From Cheiracanthium punctorium (Eukaryota > Arthropoda > Arachnida > Araneae > Cheiracanthiidae), in the NCBI GenBank assembly GCA_038373885.1, contig JAWZYV010012274.1:1240001-1304000 (forward strand): 64,000 bases of DNA, given 5' to 3'. The number at the start of each line of letters is the position of its first letter. The first letter of the stretch is position 1. The position numbers and the translations under genes were made by a program. The notes beneath the pieces were generated by a model that was given only the letters and a program-made list of their open reading frames with translations, ran no database searches and was not told where the DNA came from. Of this stretch, positions 33,272 to 44,636 are shown piece by piece.

Positions 33272-34460
33272 AAAAAAATCTGGAGTGACTCCACTCGACT
33301 TTCCGAACACTTACGATTAAGATCATTACCACGCATTTAAATAAATTTTAATCGATGAATAATTCAAACATATATACCAAATTGAAACTCAATCGAATGC
33401 ACCGTTTAAACGCTTGCGCACTTTCAAGAATTTCTCCCCATATGCAATTATGCCATAATATAAAAGAAATTTTTGTCGTAGCCCTGTAAAAAAAACTATA
33501 AGTCTTATACACACCAAACTGAATACCGGTCTTAAGATGGTGATTTATAACATATATACCCAATTTCAGCTCAATCGAAGGTGCCGTTTAAACGCTAGCG
33601 CACTTGTAAGAATTTCCCCCAATAGGCCATAATGTAAAAGAAATCTTTGTCGTAGCCCTGTAGAAAAACTATAAGTCCTATACACTTCCAAATTAATATC
33701 GGTCTTAGGATAGCGGTTTATAACATATTTACCCAATTTGAGCTCAATCAAATATACCGTTTAAACGCTAGCGCACTTTCAAGAATTTCCCCCTATAGGC
33801 ATAATGTAAGAGAAATCTTTGTCGTAGCCCTGTAAAAAAAACTATAAGTCTTATACACACCAAAATCAATACCGGTCTTGCGACGGTGGTTTATAACATA
33901 TATAGCCAATTTGAGCTCAATCGAATCTACCTTTTAACCGCTAGCGCACTTTCAAGAATTTTCCCCCATAGGCCATAATGTAAGAGAAATCTTTGTCGTA
34001 GCTCTGTAGAAAAACTATAAGTTCTATACACACCAAACTCAATACCAGTCTTGCGACAGTGGTTTATAACATATATACCCAATTTGAGCTCAATAGAATC
34101 TACCGTTTAAACGCTAGCGCACTTTCAAGAAATTCCCCCCATAGGCCATAATGTAAAAGAAATCTTTGTCGTAGCCCTGTAGAAAAACTATAAGTCCTAT
34201 ACACACCAAAATCAATACCGGTCTTGCGACGGTGGTTTATGACATATATATCCAATTTGAGCTCAATCAAATGCTCCGTTCAGGAGCTATCGTGTTCACT
34301 CACATACACACAAACATACACACATACATACATACATCTCGTAAAAATAGCATAAATGGATTCAGAAGCCCTCAAAACGTGTAAAAACACCAAAATCTCG
34401 AAGTCGAATTTTTTCATGATTACAATACTTTCCTTACATGGTACATGTTCGGAAAGTAAA
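33272..34460. mobile_element. Non-autonomous element inserted in the mariner transposase
   Basis: It interrupts the transposase frame. Short inverted ends ACTTTCCGAACA (near 33299) and its complement TGTTCGGAAAGT (near 34448) lie at or just inside its borders. Most of it is a tandem array, followed by a CACATACA-type microsatellite (34296-34340) and an end segment with CAAAATCTCGAAGTCGAATT and GATTACAATACTTTCC. I have seen this end segment in arthropod repeats, without being able to name the family. The exact left border and target duplication are hidden by an adenine run. Confidence 0.65.
33345..34290. repeat. Tandem array, period about 173 bp, over five units
   Basis: The landmark CCGTTTAAACG (or a variant) recurs near 33402, 33584, 33757, 33930, 34103 and 34276, giving spacings of 182, 173, 173, 173 and 173. 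Each unit also carries ATAACATATATACCCAATTT, AAGAATTTCCCCC and TTTGTCGTAGCCCTGTA. The first unit is the most divergent in length. Short minus-strand frames in each unit merely repeat with the array. Confidence 0.9.
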
Positions 34461-35109
34461 AAGGTCTATTTACTATAGAAAACGAGGAGAAAAAAATGTA
34501 CAAACCTGGTTCCGTCATTGTAAAGAAGTTTCAGTAAGGGGTTATGATTGTCGCAGGTTTCTCCTACAATGGGAAATTAAAAATAAGAAGAGTGGAAAAA
34601 AATGTTAAAATCAACTCATCATACTATCAGGAGAAGGTTTTACGTCCAATATTTATAGAAGAAATTCCACTTCTTTATTCTAATGACTTTCAAAAAGTGA
34701 AACTTCATCAAGACAAAGCTACAAGTCATACTTCAAAAACTACCACTGCATTCCTTGAAAAAATGAAGACTGATACAGGTATTGCATACATACCTTTTCA
34801 ACATATTCCTGCGAAGTCCCTTGACGTTTCACCTGTGGACTATTGTGCCTTTGATCTGTTAAAAAGAGCTCTTTCTAATAGCAAACCCACCACGATAGAT
34901 GGACTCTGGAAAGTAGTGGAAGAGGAATGGAAAGCAATGCCCCTGGAAATTTTACGGAAAGCTCTTCTATCATGGAAATCACGATGCAGACTTATAGTTC
35001 AGAAAAAAGGTTATCAGATCGAACATTTAAAAGAATAGTCTTTACATTTTAAACATTAATTAAACGGCCCCGAAATCGTTCTAAAAATGTGTAAACACCC
35101 TCTGTAAAA

Positions 35110-35795
35110 GATTTTCTAAGAAAAGTTGGGGAACACATGCACTTCCTCCCTCTATCTCCCTCAATATCATTATGTTTATATTATACATGTATGAAAGAGA
35201 TTTAGTTAGGCAGGAGAATGAAAGAACTCAATTGAAAGACCAAATCATACACACTAACCGTTCTCAAATTTTCTTCCAACTCCAATATCCTGAAAATAAC
35301 TAGCTTACTTGAAAAAAAAAAAAAAAATCTTTGTGTGTGTTTTTTTTTATTTCACGAGGACTAATTTAGCAAACTATTATCGAAACTCAGCTATTCTGTG
35401 TAAAAATTTAAAAAAAAGGGGTGGAGGATGAAAGGGGGACGCGGTACCCCTGGAGGGGAAAATTTTTCTGTTTCTTACTACTGCATCCCCCAAGAATGTT
35501 TTTCCAAAGTTCCAAAACTTTATAAATTATTTTCCCCAATAGCGTAGCCAGGATTTTTTTTTTTTTTTTTTTCGGGGTGGTTGAGAACTGGAAATCTGCG
35601 CCGCACAAAAATTCGCGGCGGCGGTGGAGCGCCGCAGCGTGGGAAAATTTTTGAAAAAGAACACATTGAAAATTGGGTGTATGAGTGTGCACACACACAT
35701 ATGTATGTATGTATAAATTGACGTTAAAATGAGATTTTTTTTAAGACTACGAAAACTAGTCTTGAGTATGATGTTGTTGCATTGTGTCTGGGATT
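35110..35795. other. Unassigned stretch with poly-T run
   Basis: Around 35537-35670, AATAGCGTAGCCAGGA, then a 20-base T run, then GGGGTGG and a GGCGGCGG-rich patch, resembles the start of a hAT-type MITE. I found no matching right end. The minus-strand frame at 35408-35698 reads through the poly-T complement and is not credible. Confidence 0.4.
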
Positions 35796-35799
35796 ACGA

Positions 35800-35999
35800 C
35801 CAATTAGCTACACGTGGGCCCTAGGCTGAGGTACCCTCCGTTGAGGTCTTTCTAAGGGATCAAACCCGTATCTACGCTAACTTTAGAAGGAAACCACGGA
35901 AAACTGCGAACGTTTAGGTCGGCGGACATGGCCTGGTTTTGAACCAGGCACCTTTCGTCTCCCAGTTCAGAGCGCTATGCGCTCGGCCACAGGTGGTCT
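35800..35999 (-). mobile_element. tRNA-derived SINE, third variant
   Basis: On the minus strand the head reads TGTGGCCGAGCGC (A-box-like, near 35980-35992) and GCCTGGTTCAAAACCAGGC (B-box-like, 35931-35950). A body like that of the 8187 SINE follows: TTTTCCGTGGTTTCC, then GGGTTTGATCCC and AGAAAGACC. The T-arm stem CCTGGTTCAAAACCAGG is still perfectly paired. Confidence 0.8.
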
Positions 36000-36000
36000 C

Positions 36001-37040
36001 TTGAGTATGAGCTTGCAGTTGTGGTACACTTTTAAAATATTTCTACTGCAAAAGTGAAATAATAGATTTTATCAAAATCGGATAAGTTTGTGTTGTTTAT
36101 ATGGCACATTCACGATACATTTAACTATCAGTATACGATTGATACATTATTGCTTTTTAGTGGGTTTTTTTTCTTCACAGTCTTTTCATGGACCATTCAT
36201 TCCAAAGCGATAATATTCTTTTGGGGTATAGTGCCATGTTTAAACAGTTTTTAAAGCAATCAAATTACGCCATTGTTTCAAAAAAATTAAATTCCATCGT
36301 TACAAGTTACTAGAGTTAAGAAGTATCCAGAAAGAAATGATCAGCTAAATTTTGTTAAACTTTTCTAAAAAGTTTTGAAACCGATTGTACGCCCCGGTGT
36401 ACAATCTGCGTTCTTCGCCGGCGGCGGTGCAGACCTCTACTGAGAACTCAAAAGCTAGAATGCAAAATAATAATTTATAAAAACCGATGTAACACATCTT
36501 TGTTTGGGGGAGAGGGTAATCCCCCCCCCATTATTGAGCCTAAAAGTGTTCGTATAAAAATGAATTAAATAAAAGAAAGAAAGACAAATTTTAAAAAATT
36601 CATAAATCGAGTTTAAAATCTTTGCAGTAATAAAAACATACTTTTTTTTGGGGGGGGGGGATTTAAATTTGGCTTAGGTGTGTAGCTGGACCTCAAATTT
36701 TTCAAGGGGAACTTCCAAATATACCATGGAAATATAAAAGGCAAAATTTCAAATTTGTCCGCGAATACGTCATTTTCACCATATCCTACGTTTACTGGTT
36801 TCGTGGGTGGTTGCAGCCCCAACAGCTAATAGGCGAAGAACCTCACGGATGTTATTATGGTGCTGCCATCTGTTATCGTTAAAAGATGTCACAACAAAAA
36901 GAGTCCTAGAACTTCCAAACTTTATCGTAAATCACTCTACTTCTACACTCACTACTTCTTCCTGCAACTTGAGAATGAGGAGAACGAAAAACCTTTAAGA
37001 ATTATTGACTCCGTTTTCTATAGAAAACAGATCCTATTTT
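36001..37040. other. Unassigned stretch
   Basis: No gene was recognised. G- and C-runs occur near 36523 and 36651-36660, and a CGCCGGCGGCGG patch near 36417-36430. The plus-strand frames at 36807-37042 overlap each other and carry no motif. Confidence 0.4.
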
Positions 37041-37048
37041 AGTGGTTG

Positions 37049-38544
37049 CAGTAGCGGATTCAGGGGAGGGTCTAAGGGGCTTCAGCCCCCCCCCAAAAGA
37101 GTTTACTAAAGGGTAACATTCTGCTTCATTATGCACTTTGTATATGTAAAGTGATTTTTTTTAAAAACTTAGCCCCTCCCAAAAGTTTTTACATTGGTTT
37201 AGACTAAAATTTTGCTTTATTGTATATTTTGTTTGGATAAAATAAGTTTTTTTCAAAATTTAGCCCCTCCCAAAAGAGGATTTGGCTTAGCTTCGATATA
37301 CCCCCTACCTTTTTTCGCGCCAAAGATTGCGTTTTTTGCGCCAAGCTTGGCGATAAAAGGGATTTTCTGGTTTCCCAAACGAATTTCGTTGGCGAGAATG
37401 GGGGGAGGCTATTTATGGCAACCTATGCCGGCCGGCCAATGACAGAGCGCCGTGATGCAATAGCTCCTGCACGTGGAAGCTTGTGAGAAGTTTTTTTTCA
37501 CATTTTTAGAGAGAGGTAGTAAGTTGACCGAAAGCACTTCTGCAAAGGTACTGTGATCTTTTGATATTTTACTCTACTTTTTTTTATATTTTTGGTTAGG
37601 ATTTTATGATTTTTTAAGAACCTCCGTAGCTAATGTAATTGAAAATTATCAGGGTATTTTTGCACAAAATTTAACGTTAAAGTGGTCTGATAAAAATCCC
37701 ACGTGTGGGAAGAAAGGTGTAGCTAATATAATTTTTGTTATGAGCTATTTGTTGGTGGACCAGGAGAAGTTTTTGGATTTTTTGAGGGAGACATCCTTTC
37801 GGAGTGTGAGCTTAACCTTTCCGAGATATTTTTGCTAACGTATAATATTGTTTCGCGTTATACATCGTGGTAACTGCACTATTTGTACAGGCGAATGGCT
37901 TCACAGTTTTTGGCTTTTTCATTAAAACGCTCTACTCGATTTGTTATTTCCAGTTTTCCTGACTACCTTTTTCGTAAAAAAAAAACAAAAAAACGGGGGG
38001 GTTCCTATTATTTGTGAAATTTAGGTTTTTTCAAATTTTTAACCCTAAATTCTTGCTAGAAAACGCGATTTCTGTGTCCATCAATTGTTAAATTTCCTTG
38101 AATTTATTCGTGTTTAGATTCCTAACCCTTAATTATTTCTACAATTTTTCTATTTCTAATTTCTTGTTCGAAAACGCGAATTCTACGTTCATGAATTCTT
38201 AAATTTCCTTGATTTTATTGTTGTTTACATTCTTAACCCTAAATTTTTTGTAGAATTTTTCTAATTCTCAGTTGTTTTCGGTTCTGAAAACGTTGCTTCG
38301 CGGCCATTTTTACATTTTAACCCTAAATTTTTTTGTGGAAATCTTCTAATTCTTATAGTTTTTCCGCTTTCGGATGTGGTTTCATGGCCATTTTTATTTT
38401 TCGCGCCGTCGATAACGGCATTTTTGGCCACTTCACTTTCGTTTTTGGCGCCGTCGAAAACGGCCTTGGCGCCAAAAAAAGTCGCCAAAAATCAAGGTAG
38501 GGGGTATATCGAAGGTGCTCCGAGGATTTCTGGATCCGCCACTG
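37049..38544. mobile_element. hAT-type element with perfect 8-bp duplication (hAT-D)
   Basis: The ends CAGTAGCGGATTCAG and, read inward from the right, CAGTGGCGGATCCAG are flanked by identical AGTGGTTG (37041-37048 and 38545-38552). At 1496 bp it has no transposase. About 1.2 kb of it belongs to a nested inverted-repeat element. Confidence 0.9.
37291..38514. mobile_element. Nested element with 21-bp perfect inverted ends
   Basis: CTTCGATATACCCCCTACCTT at 37291-37311 is exactly complemented at 38494-38514 (21 bp, shown here split: CTTCGATATAC + CCCCTACCTT). TTGGCGCC-type motifs lie just inside both ends. The interior holds a degenerate tandem repeat of about 120 bp (38035-38360) with units containing AACCCTAAATT, GAAAACGCGA and TTAAATTTCCTTGA. 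No transposase was seen and no target duplication could be fixed. The ATACCCCCTAC end does not match any superfamily I can name. Confidence 0.65.
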
Positions 38545-38817
38545 AGTGGTTGTAGTAGATATATGTATACGCAGTATCCTCCGATTAATAAAATCATATT
38601 TTTGTTCCGAGCTTAACTAATTTTAATAAGCAACTGATTTTTATCTATGGCGAACATTCTTCTCGAGTTCAAAGAAGGGGTGTGACCTGTTGCCACCCTC
38701 CAAATTCGGAGAGAAATTATAGGATAAGTCAGTTAACGGAATTAATAACGAATGTTAAATAATTTATTAGATATAATTAGTCAAGAATTCATTCAAAAGT
38801 AATAAACACATAGCATA

Positions 38818-39497
38818 GTGAAACATCTCCGAGCGGCCACCCCTCTATAGCGGTCACTCCTCTAAATTTTTCATGGCACGAATTTTTCGACTCATAGACC
38901 TAATGTTAAAATAACCTCTATCAGCGGCCACCCGACCCCCACTAAGCGGCCGCCGAGTGGGATCGCCCATCTCATTTTTCGGGAGATTCTACTCACTCCA
39001 TGCTTTAATTTTAAGTTGCAACGATGTCGAAACGCGTTTTCCTACATCTCGAGCAGCGCATTCAAGTTTTGCGTGAATATGAGAATGGCAAATCGGAATT
39101 ATTTAACTGCTGAATTATTTAACTGCGGAAGAACGCAAATCAAGAAAGTCATTAAAGAAAAGGATTTGACTTTGAAAGAAGACTTCATATTTCTTCGTGT
39201 TAAACGGATGAGATCATTTTTTAAAATAAAAAACGAACTTGAAAATGGCTGTTTCAGAGAAAAGTAAAAACTTAAAACAGACACAAATTGTATCCTTTTT
39301 TCAAAAAATGTAAGAAAGCATTAAATAAAGTACTAGTTTCTCTTTAGATAAGTTTTAAATTTCATTTTAAATAAGGAATATGTGTCAGACTTGTTTATAT
39401 TATGCATTATAGCAGTTATCTTATAATAGTAAATAAAACCCTTCTGAGCGGCCAAATATTCTAGGTACGTTTGGGTGGCCGCTCAGAGAGGTTTCAC
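38818..39497 (+). mobile_element. pogo/Tigger-like element, internally deleted
   Basis: The ends GTGAAACATCTCCGAGCGGC and, read inward from the right, GTGAAACCTCTCTGAGCGGC are flanked by TA (38816-38817 and 39498-39499). Extra GCGGCCACCC motifs occur on both sides. It is 680 bp and encodes only the N-terminal DNA-binding part of a transposase. Confidence 0.85.
39024..39267 (+). pseudogene. pogo-like transposase N-terminus (CENP-B-type helix-turn-helix), truncated
   Basis: From the ATG at 39024 the frame reads SKRVFLHLEQRIQVLREYEN, the usual start of the CENP-B/pogo DNA-binding domain, and is lost by a frame change near 39098. The next frame continues with LFNCGRTQIKKVIKEK, the recognition part of the same helix-turn-helix, and closes at 39267 in ENGCFREK. 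In intact relatives a second helix-turn-helix and a DDE catalytic domain follow. Here the element ends about 230 bp later, so those domains are deleted. Host proteins of this fold exist, but the flanking transposon ends show this copy is mobile-element debris. Confidence 0.8.
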
Positions 39498-39499
39498 TA

Positions 39500-41148
39500 T
39501 ACTTTAAAAAATTACTACATGTTATATAATGGTCTTTCCGAAAAACTAATCAATGATGCAATGTTTGAACGGTGCAATTAAGTGTTCAATGTCTCTTGCA
39601 AAAAAGTAATACTTCAGTAGCCTTCTGAGTGTCAGAAGATTTTGCGCAGTGAGCGAAATAAATCATCATACTTTGCCAAAATGTCATGCGTTTCTTCAAA
39701 CATACATTTTCCCGCATAGACATGTTGATCGTCATCGTTAACAGGCAACTACTAGACAGATATCACATTTTTACGATTTTTTTTAAAGCTGTAGTTCGAA
39801 GAAACGAAACCTGCTTCACGGTCATAAATTAGTACAAAATAACTGTGCCATGGACTCAAAAAAATTAAGGATGCTTCTTCGTAAGCTGCACTACTCACTC
39901 AAATAAACTAAAAATAAATAAATAAGAACTATGCCTTTTGTGAAACTTCCGGAAAAAATATTAAATGTTAAATTTCATAGCAACCTTTTTCAAAAAGTGA
40001 CACATTTCGCAAAATTTTCGAATTTTTTTCTATTTTGTTGGTTTGTAACTGTCACAGATTTATCGTTTATTACAGTATATTGTACAACTTATGAAGAGAC
40101 AACCTAAAAATGTTCGCGTCACTGACATAATTAGTTTATTTGCATTAATGTACCAAAATCACATTTTTTTCGAACTGCAGTCTTAACCTTTTACAGGCCA
40201 ATGTTCCCAATTGGGAACATCAATTTAAAAATTAATTGAAAAATTAAACTTTTATCAATATTGACGTGAAAAAGTTAGCAGATATAATTAAAAGATGACT
40301 TGATTTTTCGAAATAGAATTTTCATTTCTATCATCAGTAGGAAACTGAATAAAAAAATCATAAAAATAGCCATTTTCATAAATTTTTACGAAGCTATTTG
40401 ATACACCCCCTCCCCTTCAACTTTATTCTCATATCTTTACTCAAATTTAAAAATAAATCTTTCATTTATTCTTAATATTTCCCTTATTATTTAAACTACC
40501 CATAAAAGTATAGTCAAAGTTTAGCCCCTAAAAGTACCGCCAGAAATGACCAATGTTCCCAGTTGGGAACACATTGAAAATTGGAGGGGGGTACATTCCC
40601 CCAGGAGGAAAAAGTAGGAGAAAGAAAAACAGACAAAATACAGCCTAAACCATGTTAAATTGTCAAGAAATTCAGAAAATGGAAGGGAAAAAAGTTTTAA
40701 AAAATAAAAATAATATATATTATATCTTTTTCAACTAATTTCAGGCTGTCCGCCGGAACTTTCACTTCACCCTAAGCAGACCGTTTGCCAAATAATTATC
40801 CTCGTTTCTTAAGAATTAATAATATCTGTTTTCATGATTATAACCCATGTATCTTATAACATTGTTAAATTCATAATTCAACCTATTTGGCCGGACGCCC
40901 CCGCTTTAATCCACGGGATCGCGCTAGTAGACAAGACAATTTGACCTTTTACGCACAAAAGGGTCATTTTACGTTAGGAATAAGCCGTGTATCGATGGCA
41001 ATATTTTAAATGTAGCCTGCTCTTATTCTATAAATAAGTTGTATGCATTGGCGCTGTTGTGTGGTCTAAGACTATCCCAGAAAAATTAGGTGGTCTATTG
41101 AAAGTACAGCAGACAGAGTCCTCTAGTGTGGCTAAAGCCATCCAAGAA

Positions 41149-41150
<2 letters not shown>
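39500..41150. other. AT-rich stretch; possible piggyBac-like end at 40193
   Basis: TTAACCTTTTACAGGCCAAT at 40193-40212, followed by the palindrome ATGTTCCCAATTGGGAACAT, looks like a piggyBac-type end. A second CAATGTTCCCAGTTGGGAAC occurs near 40551. No closing end with TTAA was found. Otherwise nothing was recognised. Confidence 0.35.

Positions 41151-41153
<3 letters not shown>

Positions 41154-41184
<31 letters not shown>
41154..41184 (+). repeat. 31-base adenine run
   Basis: A pure adenine tract directly follows a mixed-composition segment (41030-41153). It could be the tail of a retroposed transcript, but no gene or target duplication was recognised upstream. The minus-strand open frame at 41028-41498 exists only because this tract encodes a run of phenylalanines. 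Confidence 0.6.
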
Positions 41185-41187
<3 letters not shown>

Positions 41188-41351
41188 ACCTTACACCAAT
41201 TTTCATAAGCTGGGACCTTTATAGAGATTCTTTGAGCAAAGAACCCCAGCCCGCAGTGTTTATGCCGTCTTAAAGTGACACCTTCTAATCGTAAATCATT
41301 TTTTTCTTCTTCGTTTAATGAAGAATTAACTAACCATTTGCATTTTTTGCA

Positions 41352-41620
41352 GATGAATAAAGACACACAGTATGGTGCTGAGTACAGGGGATGAAAGATC
41401 TTGGAAATCAAAAACGTGGCTATGTCCAACCTCCTGTCAAATTGGAAGTGGTGTAAAAGAAGTTCAACTGCCAAATGTAAGAAATGCGCAAGTAACAATA
41501 CGTATAGAAGCAGATGAAAAAGAACTGGAAGATTTTAGTCGCGTTGATGAATTTATAATGTATCTTGTAGGATTTTTGCGCAAAATCAGAAGACAATTTT
41601 ATCAGCCGAATGAAAATTAA
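41352..41620 (+). other. Possible exon-like open frame, unrecognised
   Basis: A pyrimidine-rich acceptor-like site (TTTGCATTTTTTGCAG, ending at 41352) precedes an open frame running to 41620. Its second half reads VTIRIEADEKELEDFSRVDE. AATAAA follows at 41649. This arrangement would suit a last exon. Still, I recognise no protein family, the frame upstream of 41372 is not continuous with an ATG-led gene, and the minus strand is also open. I treat it as a weak candidate only. Confidence 0.2.
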
Positions 41621-41704
41621 TGTAATAAAATTCTTACACTTTTTTGTAAATAAAGTAATGTTAACATATCTGAGTTGTGGTGAAATTTCGTAAAATAACA
41701 CATT

Positions 41705-44010
41705 TTCGTATGAATTTCGAATTCAATCCTATTTGTAAGAATAATAATAATAAAATGTTGTCTTTGAAGGGAAAAAAACTGTTTAGACCAAAATTAAGGT
41801 AACTCGGAAATTTAGGCTATTTTAAAGTAACTTGAAAAATTAAAAAAAAAAAAAAAGAAAGAAAGATAGGAAAAAGATCAGTTAGTTTTTTGTGTGTCGT
41901 TAATCCGAAATATGAACTTTCATTTGTCTACGGCTAAAAATCACATTAGGGAAGACTATCAATATTAAACTACTGCATATCCTGTCTAATTAAAGCACAC
42001 TTTTAAAAGAAAAAGTCAAACTTTACGGCCGTATTTTATACTCCAGGCAAATAAATGATAGTTTTAAAATTTAAAAAGATATGCATAAGAGGATACGAAT
42101 TAGATTCTTACATATATCATGCCTGGAAAATCATCCAAAAATTAAAATTTCAGTACATTTTTAAAATACAAAGTCATAAATAACTATCGCTGATTTATCA
42201 ATTTATTACTGCAAACAAAGCTGTGTTAATAACAAAAACCTTTTAAAAATTTAAATTAGTAACACTTACATGACACAAAAGTATAATTACTCTTAAAGTT
42301 GGAAAATAAAACTGAAGAACAAAGAAAAACATATAAACTTAACCTTCAAATAGATAACTATGAAACTCCAGTTTAACGTCATTTAAGGGACCGTAAAGAA
42401 ATAACGTTATCGGGAAAACTCTAAATAGCGTTGGAGAAGTACAAAATTATGACAATGAATTAAAGTGTAATTTATTCTGCATTACTTTTATTTATTTTTC
42501 TAACAATAACTTATACGTTATTTTTCAAAATTAAAAACATAGGTTTATTTTACCTTTCATTTACTATTTGCTTTAAAAATTTCATTTTCAATACATATAA
42601 GTTTTTGTAAATTTTATTTTACTTATAGCTTGATAAACAGGAGCAGTGCACTATTAAAAAAGAAAAGGAATCTCTTTTTTGCTTGATAAATTTATTAGGA
42701 AACTTAATAAATAAATGTTAGAAAACGCAAAGCTCTGAATGATTTTTTAGTTTCGCATTGCAAGAATTGGCCTAATTATTACTTTCAAAAATCAACAGGA
42801 TGTTGCAAATCCTGAAGTGGCAGATTAAAATTAATCTTAGCCTTCTTATATTGGATATAGTGAACAGAAGTCATTTTTTGGAGACAATAGTCATACTTTC
42901 ACTTGCAGCATCAACCATCATTTGAGCTTTTATTTACTTCGTGTCACTTCAGAAAGAGTATTTCTCAGACATTTATTGAAATTTTTGAAAATTAAGAACT
43001 ATTTTATTTTATTGAAATTTAAGCACTATTTCCAGCCCTGCTTTTTGGTACTTTTTATGTTTTCATTATTTTCACTCTCAGTCAGTTCAGTTAACTTTTC
43101 ATTAATTAATTTTTTTTCTGTTTTTTAGCTTTCTGTCCTTCCAAATTCTGTTTCATTTGAATGTGTCAGCTACTTCGTTCATGCACATTATGCAATATTT
43201 TTTATGTTATATTTTTTTGAACACTTTCACTACGACCTTTTGTTAATAGTACGTCCTTAATTTTTTAATTTCTATAAATATAGTCCGTACACACAACCTG
43301 AGAGAATGAATGCCTGCCTGATTCCGAAACTGAAGATTTACTTGATGTAATGATATTTTTAATCAAAAATCCTAGTTTGGAACAACATTTTGCAGAGACA
43401 AAATCAAGCAGATTTTAAAAATGCACTAAGGTTTAGATATTTCTGCATACCAGCAGCATCTCTTTGAAATGTTTCTCAGGGATGAAAGTGGCAAAATTGA
43501 AGAAAGAGGAAATCTTGAGATCATAAAGTGAGATTTGGAACATAAAAAACAAAAAAACAAAAAACGTTTGAAGTAAAATTCGGGACAAAACAGAAAATTA
43601 CACAAAACAATATTAAAAAAGAGCATAAATTAAGTTTAATTTTGTAACTTCAATTTAAAACTCTTTCATAAATACTAAATACATAATTTATATAACTCAA
43701 CACATTAATTAGGGAAGGAAAAAGCAGTTTTGTTAAAACACAAGCAGAGGCAGCCAAGAGCAAAATGCTGTGTGTAAGAATAATTTTTGGCATCCCTATC
43801 AATGAAAATGGGTATAGAAAACCGTAAAAAGAAATTATATATGAGCTCTATAACTGAAACTTGTGGAAACATTGTAATTGAAATTGTCATTTCAACGAGA
43901 ATAAAAACAAAGCAAAACAAACAACAACAACAAAAAAACTAAGTAGTGATAAATAGTAAAGTATACATAGTACCTTTACATCATTATTATTTTAATTACT
44001 CCTTCTAGGT
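41705..44010. other. Very AT-rich stretch, nothing recognised
   Basis: The short frames here (for example 42922-43128 plus, 43426-43626 minus, 43705-43920 minus) are rich in F, L, I and S, as AT-rich DNA gives by chance. No motifs or terminal repeats were seen. Confidence 0.5.
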
Positions 44011-44019
44011 TTAATAACT

Positions 44020-44215
44020 TGCCGACTAGTGGCGGAGTGAATAAGACACTGAATATTAGTAGGTGGCTGGATTTTGCTGGTCCGAGGTTCTGGTCTCTTG
44101 CACGGATGTCAATTTAACGATCATGAATTTTGGCCGTTTTTCTCCAGATGTGACGTGAATATGCGTTAGAATATCTCAATCCTCTGTCCAATGCATCCCC
44201 CCCATCCCGAAGGCA
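44020..44215 (+). mobile_element. tRNA-derived SINE, plus orientation
   Basis: A tRNA-like head (TAGTGGCGGAGTGAATAAG, then GGTCCGAGGTTCTGG) is followed by the shared body TTTTTCTCCAGATGTGACGTG, AATATGCGTTAGAAT and CCTCTGTCC. It has the same family body as the 8187 copy but runs in the opposite direction. The borders are approximate. Confidence 0.7.
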
Positions 44216-44432
44216 GGTAACAAACCAATGCAGTTCCAATTTTTTTTTTATTGACTTACTCAAACTTCAATAGCCGCAGTGTGCTGACTTTTATAAAGAG
44301 AAAACCCCTAACATTTTATTTGTTGTACCAAAGATATTAACATATTCAAATAGATAATTTGCATTCGAAATTCATAAAAATGTAAATTTTCAGAACATAT
44401 TAAATTTTTTTTTAAATATAACCTGAACATTA

Positions 44433-44593
44433 GGGTGGAGCGAAAAAATCGAAATATATTTTATCGAAACATAACAGTGCGGGAAAGTTACGATAGCTAA
44501 TAACAAATAAATTTGCAAAATATTAAACTAATCTGTTAATAATTTTTGCCGCCGCATTTGAAGTTCCAAATAATCATAAAAAGCATGGTTTCT

Positions 44594-44636
<43 letters not shown>

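Larger units (their letters stand above)
32745..35038 (+). pseudogene. Mariner-type transposase gene, frameshifted and interrupted
   Basis: The first ATG is at 32745. The N-terminal part is broken by a stop and frame changes; a helix-turn-helix-like stretch (TSVATINKIINQDLQLKK) follows near 33065-33120. The first catalytic aspartate lies in KYIVTLDEARVY (about 33209-33245). A foreign block occupies about 33272-34460. The frame then resumes with RKRGEKNVQTWFRH, shifts once near 34540, and runs open from 34544 to 35038 with the second aspartate in KLHQDKATSH and the third in LDVSPVDYCAF, about 36 residues apart. Such enzymes cut and paste their own element at TA sites. This copy cannot encode one. 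The open C-terminal 164 codons suggest it is not very old. Confidence 0.85.
32599..35104 (+). mobile_element. Mariner-type element with intact ends, split by a second insertion
   Basis: The ends match over about 34 bp with one difference: CAGAGGTTGTTTACACATTT on the left and CAGAGGGTGTTTACACATTT read inward from the right, both continuing to GAACGATTTCG. TA flanks both (32597-32598 and 35105-35106). Without the inserted 33272-34460 block it would be about 1.3 kb, the normal mariner length, so it was probably full-length before being interrupted. Confidence 0.9.

Noticed and set aside
33345..34290. Regularly spaced direct repeats resembling a CRISPR array
   Set aside because: The 173-bp units are contiguous and similar along their whole length, with no unique spacers, and the host is eukaryotic.
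35930..35999. Possible functional tRNA gene with a paired T-arm
   Set aside because: The T-arm pairs well, but no complete acceptor stem closes the molecule and a SINE body follows directly.
41028..41498. 156-codon minus-strand open frame, the second longest open stretch
   Set aside because: It reads through the 31-base adenine run as a phenylalanine string and shows no motif; its openness depends on that run.
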